This document shows, piece after piece, positions 1-7,561 of a DNA stretch of 64,000 nt. This DNA is from Actinomycetospora succinea. GTDB taxonomy: Bacteria > Actinomycetota > Actinomycetes > Mycobacteriales > Pseudonocardiaceae. The number at the start of each line of letters is the position of its first letter. The first letter of the stretch is position 1. The stretch is taken from NCBI RefSeq assembly GCF_004363095.1, contig NZ_SNYO01000004.1, positions 375,905 through 439,904 of the forward strand. Direction: 5' to 3'. The position numbers were made by a program, and so were the translations under genes. Under the pieces are notes generated by a model. The model was not told the origin of the DNA and searched no databases. It worked only from the letters and a program-made list of their open reading frames with translations.

Positions 1-315
1 GGACGACGGCGGGCCGGACGACGGCGGGCCGGACGACGGCGGGCCGGACGACGGCGGGCCGGACGACGGCGGGCCGGACGACGGCGGGCCGGACGACGGC
101 GGGCCGGACGACGGCGGGCCGGACGACGGCGGGCCGGACGACAGCGGGCCGGACGACAGCGGGCCGGACGACAGCGGGCCGAACGACAGCGGGCCGGACG
201 ACAGCGGGCCGAACGACAGCGGGCCGAACGACAGCGGACCGAACGACAGCGGACCGAACGACAGCGGACCGGACGACAGCGGGCCGAACGACAGCGGGCC
301 GAACGACAGCAGGCC
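1..315. repeat. 15-bp in-frame tandem repeat (coding minisatellite)
   Basis: Twenty-one head-to-tail 15-bp units fill the left edge of the window. The first nine (to about 135) are identical and read DDGGP in the frame of the HNH protein. The next twelve carry AGC for GGC and often AAC for GAC, giving DDSGP or NDSGP, and the last reads NDSRP. Degenerate units (DDEEP, DDEGP) follow to about 345. There are no spacers, so this is not a CRISPR array. Divergence rises towards the 3' end, as expected if new copies were added at the 5' side. The array continues out of the window, so its full copy number is unknown. Confidence 0.95.
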
Positions 316-1450
316 GGACGACGAGGAGCCCGACGACGAGGGTCCCGGCGACGGGTCGTGTGCCGGCGAGGTCGGGCCGTCGCTGCCGGCACCTCGGTCG
401 CCGGCCGAGCAGGGCGCCCTCGACCTGCTCGGCCTCCCCAGCCTCCCCAGCCTCTCCGACGTGCCGCTGCCGGCGCTCGAGCCCCAGGCGAGGGACGGGC
501 GGCTACGCCACGGCACCGTCGAGGTCCGGCTCCGGCTGTCGACCGCGCTCGGCCTGGACCAGCATCCCGGCACCGTCCCCGGCTACGGCGCGGTCTCCGC
601 GCTCGTGGCCCGCCAACTGATCGCCGCCCGCCACCACGGCGAGTGGCGCGTCGTGCTCGTCGACCCCGGCGGGCATCTGCACCACGTCCTGCTCGCCCGC
701 CGCCGACCCGACCGACCACCCAGCCCCCGCGGCCGACATCGGGCGCGGGGGCGGGCACCGGGCGCGACCCGGACCGGCGCGATCGTCGAACTCCAGGTTC
801 CGACGACACTGCTCGCCGCCCTCGACCCCACCGACCACCCCGGATGGGCGCCGTTGCTGGTCGAGCTCCAGCAACGCCTCACCCAGCTCACCGCCGACGG
901 GACCCTCGGGCGCCCACCCGACGCCGATCACGGCCCGGACCAGTGGACCCGGCGCCGCGCCGGCGCCGAGACCGAACGCTGGATCCGGGCCCGCGACCGG
1001 GCCTGTGTCGCGCCCTGGTGCCGTAGCCGCGCGCACCGCGCCGAGATCGACCACACCCGCGAGCACGCCTACGGCGGGCCCTCGCTGTCGTGGAACCTCG
1101 GGACCTGGTGCACCCATGACCACCGCGCCAAACACCTCGCCGGCTGGCGGGTGCGCCAACCCCTGCCCGGCTGGTTCGTCATCCGCACCCGCGCCGGGGT
1201 CACCCACACCACCAGCCCGCCGCAGATCCTCCGACCACTGCCCGGACCCCGACCCGCCCCCGGACCCCGACCCCTGCCCCACGACGGCCGACCCGACACC
1301 GCACCCGGCGACGACGACCCCGACGAACCCGGCTGGCGCGAGAAGTTCGCCGCCGCGTTCGCCGCCAAGTTCGGCACCCGCCGCACCGCGCCGGCCGTGA
1401 CACCGGCACCGGCATCGTCTTTCGACCCGGACGACCCGCCGCCCTTCTGA
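1..1450 (+). CDS. DUF222/HNH endonuclease domain protein, 5' end outside window
   Basis: The frame is open from the first base to the TGA at 1448-1450, so the start lies upstream. About 100 codons of DDGGP/DDSGP repeat lead into the DUF222-type region (about 480-950), followed by a C-terminal HNH domain (about 980-1200). There the C-x4-C pair (CVAPWC), IDHTREHAYGG, and the WCTHDHRAKH segment form the zinc-finger-like HNH core. Proteins of this layout are multicopy in actinobacteria (13E12-repeat related); their biological role is unsettled, and nuclease activity is inferred from the HNH motif. An acidic repeat in the linker is common in kind but unusually regular here. Confidence 0.85.
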   Translation, partial: DDGGPDDGGPDDGGPDDGGPDDGGPDDGGPDDGGPDDGGPDDGGPDDSGPDDSGPDDSGPNDSGPDDSGPNDSGPNDSGPNDSGPNDSGPDDSGPNDSGPNDSRPDDEEPDDEGPGDGSCAGEVGPSLPAPRSPAEQGALDLLGLPSLPSLSDVPLPALEPQARDGRLRHGTVEVRLRLSTALGLDQHPGTVPGYGAVSALVARQLIAARHHGEWRVVLVDPGGHLHHVLLARRRPDRPPSPRGRHRARGRAPGATRTGAIVELQVPTTLLAALDPTDHPGWAPLLVELQQRLTQLTADGTLGRPPDADHGPDQWTRRRAGAETERWIRARDRACVAPWCRSRAHRAEIDHTREHAYGGPSLSWNLGTWCTHDHRAKHLAGWRVRQPLPGWFVIRTRAGVTHTTSPPQILRPLPGPRPAPGPRPLPHDGRPDTAPGDDDPDEPGWREKFAAAFAAKFGTRRTAPAVTPAPASSFDPDDPPPF

Positions 1451-1456
1451 GACCGA

Positions 1457-2371
1457 TCAGCTCTCGAGCGGGACGAGGTGCTCGGCGAACTCGTCGAGGA
1501 ACCCAGGCCACGACGCCGGCGCCACGGCCGGGCGCACGACGAACTTCGTGATCCCCTCGTCCACGAACCGCCGCACCCGCTCGCGGGCGTCGTCCCAGCC
1601 GTCGGCGACGAGGTCGGGGGTGTCGAGGTCGGGGCGCCGGTGGGCCGAGGACGCCCGGGCGCGCTCCTTGTCCTCGTCCGAGGTGCCGGGCGGCAGGACG
1701 AGGAGGTTGGTGCCGTAGTGGTCCTCCTCGACCTCGCGGCCGGCCTCGTCGGCCGCGGCGGCGATCGTGGCGCGGGCGGCGCCGGCCTCGGCGGGGGTGA
1801 CGAACGAGGCGAGCCAGCCGTCGGCGAGCCGCCCCACCCGGCGCAGCGCCGCCGGCACCAGCCCGCCGAGCCAGAGGTCGAGCGGGCGCTGCGGCCGCGG
1901 CTCGACGACGGCGTCGTCGAGGGTGAAGAACGCGCCGTGGAAGGTCACCGACTCCTCGGTGAGCAGGCGCCGCACCACCGTCAGGGCCTCCTCGAAGACC
2001 TCCGCCCGCGGGCCCGGCACGGGGTAGGCGGTGCGCTCCGCCGCCGTGGCGGGCCGCAGCCCGAACACCGGCAGGATGCGCTTCGGGGCGAGCGCCGCCA
2101 GCGAGGCGAGCTGCGCCGCGACGACCGCCGGGTTGCGCCCGGGCAGGACGATCACGCCGCTGCCGACCTTGAGCGACGACGTTCGCCCGACGGCCCAGCC
2201 CATCGCCACCAGCGGCTCGACGGCGGGCGCGGCGATGCGGTCGGGGAACCACACCGAGTCGATCCCGCGGGCCTCGCAGCCGTCGACGAGCTCCAGGGTC
2301 GCCGCCGCCGGATCGTGTCGCGACGGGCCGGCGCCGATCCCGATGCGGACCTTCATGGGGTCTGCCGTCAC
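1457..2371 (-). CDS. LLM-class (luciferase-like) flavin/F420-dependent oxidoreductase
   Basis: About 304 residues, the normal length for the luciferase-like monooxygenase superfamily. The N-terminus KVRIGIGAG, the segment VGSGVIVLPGRNP and the mid-region PLDLWLGG are typical of F420-dependent members in actinobacteria, which transfer hydride between F420 and small organic substrates; the substrate is not predictable. The GTG at 2371 overlaps the TGA of the upstream amidotransferase by 4 bases (GTGA), so the two are probably translationally coupled. An ATG at 2356 is an equally possible start. The stop lies 7 bases from the convergent HNH gene. Confidence 0.85.
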   Translation of the reverse strand: MTADPMKVRIGIGAGPSRHDPAAATLELVDGCEARGIDSVWFPDRIAAPAVEPLVAMGWAVGRTSSLKVGSGVIVLPGRNPAVVAAQLASLAALAPKRILPVFGLRPATAAERTAYPVPGPRAEVFEEALTVVRRLLTEESVTFHGAFFTLDDAVVEPRPQRPLDLWLGGLVPAALRRVGRLADGWLASFVTPAEAGAARATIAAAADEAGREVEEDHYGTNLLVLPPGTSDEDKERARASSAHRRPDLDTPDLVADGWDDARERVRRFVDEGITKFVVRPAVAPASWPGFLDEFAEHLVPLES

Positions 2372-3090
2372 CGCACCATGACATCGCGGACGAGGCCGGC
2401 GCGCTCGGCGAACGCGTCGAAGAGCACCCAGCTCGCCGCCCGGGACTCCTCGGCGCGCTCGGCGGTCTCGGCGCGCAGCGCGTCCTGGTCGACGCCGACC
2501 TCTGGCAGCCGGGCCTCCAGCGGCGTGCCCGTCCAGCGGGCGATCCACGTCTCGAGCTCGGCGGGCGTGATCTCGGGGTGGAACTGCACCCCGAGGTGCG
2601 CGCCGAGCCGGAACGCCTGGGTGCAGCGCTCGGAGGTCGCGAGCACCTCGGCCTGCGGCGGCGGCGTGAACGTGTCGAAGTGGAACTCCATCCACGGACC
2701 CGGCGAGACGATCTCGGGCGCTGCCGTGGTGATCTCGCGCCAGCCGTTCTCGTGGCGGCCGTCGGCGGCGTGGGCCACCCCGCCGAGCACCCGAGCCAGC
2801 AGCTGCCCGCCGAAGCAGAACCCGAGCAGCGGCACGCCCGCGTCGACCGCCCCGTGCAGGTAGGCGATCTCGTCGGCGAGCCACGGCACGTCGTCGTCCC
2901 ACGCGCCCTGTGCCGAGCCGAGCACGGCGACGGCGTCCAGCGTCTCCGGAGCGGGCAGCCCCTCCCCGGCGACGCCCGGCACGATCTCGACCCCGTGCTC
3001 GGCCGCCCAGCCCACCAGCGTCCCGGCCTGCACGAGCGCGGTCTCGAGGGAGACGTCGTGGCCGATCACCAGCATCCTCGGTGCACCCAT
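2368..3090 (-). CDS. Class I glutamine amidotransferase domain protein
   Basis: A free-standing class I glutamine amidotransferase of 240 residues. The nucleophile elbow GFCFGGQ places the cysteine at residue 92, and FHPE supplies His171 and Glu173, so the triad is intact. Such proteins resemble GMP-synthase glutaminase subunits, and many solitary ones act on unknown amines. The start is the ATG at 3090, preceded by GGAAC at good spacing; an internal ATG at 3075 is less likely. It is the first gene of a two-gene unit with the LLM oxidoreductase, which it overlaps by 4 bases. The divergent HIT gene begins 59 bases away. Confidence 0.88.
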   Translation of the reverse strand: MGAPRMLVIGHDVSLETALVQAGTLVGWAAEHGVEIVPGVAGEGLPAPETLDAVAVLGSAQGAWDDDVPWLADEIAYLHGAVDAGVPLLGFCFGGQLLARVLGGVAHAADGRHENGWREITTAAPEIVSPGPWMEFHFDTFTPPPQAEVLATSERCTQAFRLGAHLGVQFHPEITPAELETWIARWTGTPLEARLPEVGVDQDALRAETAERAEESRAASWVLFDAFAERAGLVRDVMVR

Positions 3091-3149
3091 GTCCGTTCCA
3101 ACGCACGGCCCTCGCCGATGCGTCCCGCGGGCCGTGACACGCTCCGTGC

Positions 3150-3584
3150 GTGCCCCCGCGCAAGACCAAGCCCTGCGCCTTCTGCGCGGTGATCGCCGGC
3201 GACGGTCCGGCCGACGTCGTGCACGACGGCCCGTCGACGATGGCCTTCCTCGACACGTCCCCGGTGTTCCACGGGCACGTGCTCCTCGTCCCGCGCACCC
3301 ACGTGACGACACTGGCCGACCTGCCGGCCGACGAGCTGCCCGGGTTCTTCGCGCTCGCCCAGCGCCTCGAGCGGGCGGTCGAGACGGCGATGGAGGCGCC
3401 CGGCTCGCTCATCATGATCAACAACGTGATCAGTCAGTCGGTGCCCCACCTGCACCTGCACGTCATCCCGCGGCGACCGAAGGACGGCCTGCGCTTCTTC
3501 CTCGGACCCCGCCACCCGTACGGCTCTCCGGACGAGTCGGCTGCGGTCGCCGGGCGTATCGCCGCTGCGCTGGACGCTACCTGA
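3150..3584 (+). CDS. HIT family nucleotide-binding protein
   Basis: A histidine-triad protein of 144 residues. The signature HLHLHVIP is at residues about 100-107, and CAFC near the N-terminus is the usual start of the fold in bacterial HIT proteins. Family members hydrolyse AMP-amidates, adenylates or dinucleoside polyphosphates in the cytosol. The start is a GTG (CCCCCGCGC follows). The loop with VPRTHV and the segment GSLIMINNVISQSVPHLHLH match the Fhit/HINT group. It is transcribed divergently from the amidotransferase gene and appears monocistronic. Confidence 0.93.
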   Translation: MPPRKTKPCAFCAVIAGDGPADVVHDGPSTMAFLDTSPVFHGHVLLVPRTHVTTLADLPADELPGFFALAQRLERAVETAMEAPGSLIMINNVISQSVPHLHLHVIPRRPKDGLRFFLGPRHPYGSPDESAAVAGRIAAALDAT

Positions 3585-3820
3585 GAAGGCGTTCAGTCGA
3601 GCCCCTGGATGTGCGGCGAACGGAGTATGGCTCGCGACGAACGGCGGTTGTGCGCCCGTCGGTGGTCGGTGTGGCGCGCCGAGTGGTCGAACTCGCGACG
3701 TCCGATCGAGTGAGAGCGATCCCGCCGCTCCGTCCGAGATGTCATCCTCAGGGCAACGCACGCGGTGGGCTCCCGGGCACGCTCGGTCACCGCGCCCGCT
3801 CCCCGACGACGGAGGTGCTC

Positions 3821-4108
3821 GTGCCGGTCCTCATGTGGGTCGCTGTGCTGGTGGTCGGCTGGTGCGTCGCGTCGGTCGTCACCGCGCTGGCGCTGGGGAC
3901 CTGGCTGCGGCGCCGCGCGGAGGCCACCGACCCCGAGGGCGCGCTGCGGCCCCTCGACACCGGCCCGCTACGGCTGTGGCTCGGCGACCTGCCCGAGGTC
4001 CCGGAGACCCCGGACGAGCTGGGTCGCCGGGCCGGCTGGGACACCGTGGTCGAGGGGCTGCCGGCGCAGCGTCAGCACGCCGGCGACCGGGCGACGAGCT
4101 CCCGCTAG
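3821..4108 (+). CDS. Small single-pass membrane protein, function unknown
   Basis: A 95-residue protein with one strong N-terminal membrane helix (residues about 3-25, MWVAVLVVGWCVASVV), then a basic RRR stop-transfer stretch and a cytosolic tail rich in Pro and acidic residues. I do not recognise a family. The GTG at 3821 is chosen because GGAGG lies 5 bases upstream. An in-frame GTG at 3815 would overlap that site. The 236-base gap before it holds no convincing gene. Its stop TAG (4106-4108) overlaps the reverse-strand stop of trpS in a shared CTAG. Confidence 0.6.
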   Translation: MPVLMWVAVLVVGWCVASVVTALALGTWLRRRAEATDPEGALRPLDTGPLRLWLGDLPEVPETPDELGRRAGWDTVVEGLPAQRQHAGDRATSSR

Positions 4109-5133
4109 ACCTCGACGCCCACCGCGCGCCGCACCCCGCGCAGCGTCCGCGCGGCCTGCTCGCGGGCGATCTCCCCGCCGCGGGCGAGGATCGCGTCCAG
4201 CTCGCTGCCGGGCGCGACGAGCTCCTCGTAGCGGGCGCGCAGCGGACCCAGCTGGGTCTCGAGCACGTCGGCGAGCTGGTTCTTCAGGTCGCCCCAGCCC
4301 ACGCCGCCGGCCTCGAGCCGCTTGCGGGTGTCGGCCACGACGTCCGGCTCGGCGAACTGCGCGAGGATCTGGAACACCGCCGACGAGTCCGGGTCCTTCG
4401 GGGCCTCGACCGGCGTCGAGTCCGTCGGGATGCGGCGGACCAGCTTCTTGAGCTTCGGCGCGGGCAGGAAGAGCGGGATGTAGTTGTCGTACGACTTGCT
4501 CATCTTGCGGCCGTCGAGCCCCGGCAGCGTGTGGCCGGTCGTCTCGGGCGGCACGACGGCCTCGGGGATGCGCAGGCGGTAGCCCTCGCCGTAGCGGTGG
4601 TTGAAGCTGCCCGCGACGTCGGCGGCGATCTCGACGTGCTGCAGCTGGTCGCGGCCCACCGGCACGAGGTCGGACTCCATGATCAGGATGTCCGCGGCCA
4701 TGAGCACCGGGTACTCGTAGAGCCCCATGTTGACGCCGGCGTCCGGGTCCTCACCGGCGGCGACGTTGCGGTCGCGGGCCGCCTTGTAGGCGTGGGCGCG
4801 GTTCATGAGGCCCTTGCCGGTGACGCAGGAGAGGATCCACGTCAGCTCGAACGTCTCGGGCACGTCGGACTGCTTGTAGAAGACGGTGCGCTCGGTGTCG
4901 AGGCCGGCGGCGATCCACGTCGCGGCGACCGAGCGGGTCCAGGCCGCGATGTCGCCGGCCGCGGGCGTGCCCGTCAGCGCGTGCTGGTCGGCGATGAAGT
5001 ACCGCGACTCGAACTCCGCCGTCCGCGCGAGCTCGAGCGCGGGCCGGATCGCGCCCACGAAGTTGCCCAGGTGCGGTTCGCCGCTGGGCTTGATCCCGGT
5101 CAAGGCGATCTTGCGTCGCTCCGTCTCCACCAC
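4105..5133 (-). CDS. trpS: Tryptophanyl-tRNA synthetase
   Basis: A 342-residue class Ic aminoacyl-tRNA synthetase that charges tRNA(Trp). The HIGH-equivalent motif is GEPHLGNF (residues about 18-25) and the second signature is GRKMSKSYDN. GVNMGLYEYPVLMAADIL is typical of the family, and the length is normal for bacterial TrpRS. The start is a GTG at 5133 (VETERRKIALTGIKP follows). It is cytosolic and essential unless a second copy exists elsewhere. It converges on the small membrane protein gene, with the two stop codons overlapping at CTAG. Confidence 0.97.
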   Translation of the reverse strand: MVETERRKIALTGIKPSGEPHLGNFVGAIRPALELARTAEFESRYFIADQHALTGTPAAGDIAAWTRSVAATWIAAGLDTERTVFYKQSDVPETFELTWILSCVTGKGLMNRAHAYKAARDRNVAAGEDPDAGVNMGLYEYPVLMAADILIMESDLVPVGRDQLQHVEIAADVAGSFNHRYGEGYRLRIPEAVVPPETTGHTLPGLDGRKMSKSYDNYIPLFLPAPKLKKLVRRIPTDSTPVEAPKDPDSSAVFQILAQFAEPDVVADTRKRLEAGGVGWGDLKNQLADVLETQLGPLRARYEELVAPGSELDAILARGGEIAREQAARTLRGVRRAVGVEV

Positions 5134-5189
5134 ATGCCGAGCCTATCCGCCGCGGTCCAGCGTCTTCTCTCGTCCGGCACACTGCCGCC

Positions 5190-7277
5190 GTGTCGAGTTT
5201 CCCCCGCCGCCAGGCCGCCACCCGCCGGTTCACCCTCGGCGCACCGCGGCGACCGACGGTCTCGCCGGACGGCGCCCGGGTCGTCCTGCTGCGCAGCCGC
5301 GCGGGCGACGACCCGGTCACCTGCCTGTGGCTGCTCGACGTCGCGAGCGGGGAGGAGCACCTGCTCGTCGACCCCCTCACGCTCGACGTCCCCGGCGAGG
5401 AGGACCTGCCGCCCGAGGAGCGCGCCCGCCGCGAGCGGGTGCGCGAGCAGTCCGGCGGGGTCGTCGAGTACGCCCTCGACGCGGCGGCCCGGCTCGCGGT
5501 GTTCGTGCTGTCCGGGCGCGCGTTCACCGTCGATCTCGTCCCCGGTGCGCAGCCCGCGCCGCTGCCGGTGGACGGCCCGGTCGTCGACCCGCGGCCCGAC
5601 CCGACCGGCGCCCGCGTCGCGTTCGTCCGCGACGGCACCCTGCACGTCCACGAGCTGTCGACGGGCACGACGCACGTGCTCGCCGGTCCGGACGACGACG
5701 ACGGGCCGGGCGTGACCTGGGGGCTCGCCGAGTTCGTCGCCGCCGAGGAGATGAACCGCTACCGCGGGTACTGGTGGTCGCCCGACGGCTCGCAGCTCGC
5801 CGTCGCCCGCGTCGACGACGCCCCGGTGACGCGCTGGTGGATCGCCGACCCGGCGCACCCCGACCGCACCCCTGTCGAGACCGCCTACCCGGCCGCCGGC
5901 ACCGCGAACGCCGACGTGACGCTCTGGCTGGTCGACCTCGACGGCACCCGCGTCCCCGTCGACCTCGGCGAGGGCACCGAGTACCTCACCGCCGTCGCCT
6001 GGGACACCCACGACCTGCTGGTCACCGTGTCCTCGCGAGACCAGCGCCGGGTGGACCACCGCCGTACCGACCCGGACACCGGCGGGTCCGAGGTGCTGGT
6101 CAGCGACGTCGACGACGTGTGGGTCGACCTCGTCCCCGGCGTGCCCGCCCACCTCGGCGACGGCGCGCTGGTGCGCTGCGCCGACCGCGACGACACGCGC
6201 CGGCTGCTGGTCGGCGACGAGGTCGTCACCCCGCTGGGCCTGCAGGTGCGCTCGGTGGCCGACGTCGACGGCGACACCGTGCTGTTCACCGCGTCCGAAC
6301 GACCCGAGGACGTGACCCTGTGGGCCTGGTCGCGCCACGGGGGAGCCTCGCGCCTCGGCCCGCAGTACGGGGTGTGGGCGGGACGGCGCGCGGGCGGGGT
6401 GACGGTGCTCGCCGGCGGCGACCTCGACAACGACGGCGTGCGCACCTGGGTGCTCCGCGGCGACGGTCGGACTGTCGGCGTGACCTCCCACGCGGAGTCC
6501 CCGGGGCTGCAGCCCGCGGTCCGACGGGTCGCGACCGACCGGGGCGGACCGTCGGTCGCCGTGGTGCTCCCGACCGGGCACGTGCCGGGCTCGCGCCGGC
6601 TCCCGGTCCTGCTCGACCCCTACGGCGGCCCGCACGCGCAGCGGGTCCTCGGGACGCGGGCGATGTTCCTGACCTCGCAGTGGTTCGCCGACCAGGGCTT
6701 CGCGGTCGTCGTCGCCGACGGCCGCGGTACGCCGGGCAAGGGGCCGGCGTACGAGCGGGCGGTGTGGGGCGACCTGGCCGGGCCGGTGCTCGACGACCAG
6801 GTCGCGGCCCTGCACGCCGCCGCGGAGCAGGTCGGCGACCTGGACCTGGACCGCGTCGGCATCCGCGGCTGGTCGTTCGGCGGCTACCTCGCGGCGCTCG
6901 CGGTGCTGCGCCGCCCCGACGTCTTCCACGCCGCGGTGGCGGGCGCGCCGGTGACCGACTGGCGCCTCTACGACACCCACTACACCGAGCGCTACCTCGG
7001 CCACCCCGACGCGTACCCGGAGGCGTACGCGCGCTCGTCGATCACCGAGGACCCGGGTGCACAGGCACCGGCCCGGCCGCTGATGCTCGTGCACGGCCTC
7101 GCCGACGACAACGTCGTCGCCGCCCACACCCTCCGGCTCTCGTCGTCCCTGCTCGCGGCGGGCCACCCGCACACCGTCCTGCCGCTCTCGGGCGTCACGC
7201 ACATGACCCCGCAGGAGGTCGTCGCCGAGAACCTCCTGCTCCTGCAGGTGGCCTTCCTGCGCGACGCCCTGGGGTAG
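5190..7277 (+). CDS. S9 family peptidase (prolyl oligopeptidase / DPP IV type)
   Basis: A 695-residue serine peptidase with an N-terminal beta-propeller region (about residues 20-420, with DPPIV-like QLAVARVDDAPVTRWWIADP) and a C-terminal alpha/beta hydrolase. The triad is visible: Ser562 in GWSFGGYLA, Asp639 or Asp640 in LADDN, and His671 in GVTHMTP. Such enzymes cleave short peptides, usually after proline or alanine. I see no signal peptide, so it is probably cytosolic. The GTG start at 5190 is divergent from trpS, 56 bases away. A 10-bp-stem hairpin follows the stop. Confidence 0.93.
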   Translation: MSSFPRRQAATRRFTLGAPRRPTVSPDGARVVLLRSRAGDDPVTCLWLLDVASGEEHLLVDPLTLDVPGEEDLPPEERARRERVREQSGGVVEYALDAAARLAVFVLSGRAFTVDLVPGAQPAPLPVDGPVVDPRPDPTGARVAFVRDGTLHVHELSTGTTHVLAGPDDDDGPGVTWGLAEFVAAEEMNRYRGYWWSPDGSQLAVARVDDAPVTRWWIADPAHPDRTPVETAYPAAGTANADVTLWLVDLDGTRVPVDLGEGTEYLTAVAWDTHDLLVTVSSRDQRRVDHRRTDPDTGGSEVLVSDVDDVWVDLVPGVPAHLGDGALVRCADRDDTRRLLVGDEVVTPLGLQVRSVADVDGDTVLFTASERPEDVTLWAWSRHGGASRLGPQYGVWAGRRAGGVTVLAGGDLDNDGVRTWVLRGDGRTVGVTSHAESPGLQPAVRRVATDRGGPSVAVVLPTGHVPGSRRLPVLLDPYGGPHAQRVLGTRAMFLTSQWFADQGFAVVVADGRGTPGKGPAYERAVWGDLAGPVLDDQVAALHAAAEQVGDLDLDRVGIRGWSFGGYLAALAVLRRPDVFHAAVAGAPVTDWRLYDTHYTERYLGHPDAYPEAYARSSITEDPGAQAPARPLMLVHGLADDNVVAAHTLRLSSSLLAAGHPHTVLPLSGVTHMTPQEVVAENLLLLQVAFLRDALG

Positions 7278-7295
7278 CTCGGCGGGGCCCGGGGT

Positions 7296-7322
7296 GTGCC
7301 AGCGATGCGGCTTCGCTGGCAC
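7296..7322. terminator. Perfect 10-bp hairpin after the peptidase gene
   Basis: GTGCCAGCGA and TCGCTGGCAC flank a 7-base loop, 18 bases after the peptidase stop. There is no T-tract, which is normal for terminators in GC-rich actinobacteria. A second inverted repeat, TTTGCGA (7371-7377) with TCGCAAA (7400-7406), lies further on in the same gap. It could be a regulatory site for the next gene, but I cannot assign it. Confidence 0.6.
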
Positions 7323-7561
7323 TCAAGGCCAGGATCGCCACATCCTCGATCGCGCGACACGCCGGGCGCGTTTGCGATCGGGAAGAGTTCGACGGGTTCT
7401 CGCAAACCGCACCCACGCCGCCCGGCGCTCGCCGAAGCTGGCGCGGCGAGGGCGACCCGCGCCGAGTTCCCGAGACCCGGCCGGGCCCGCCCCGCCCCGG
7501 TCACGGCCGGGCCCGGCGGTGGAGGGCGAGGGATGGGTCGGTCGGTGCGGGGCGGGGGCGT

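Noticed and set aside
1..315. Possible CRISPR array
   Set aside because: The units are contiguous 15-mers with no spacers and read in frame through a protein gene.
503..1282. 259-codon reverse-strand ORF opposite the HNH gene
   Set aside because: It is antisense to a well-supported domain, is Gly/Ala/Pro-rich without motifs, and comes from GC codon bias.
3585..3820. 65-codon reverse ORF in the gap after the HIT gene
   Set aside because: It is Arg/Ser-rich with no ribosome site or domain, so the gap is treated as non-coding.
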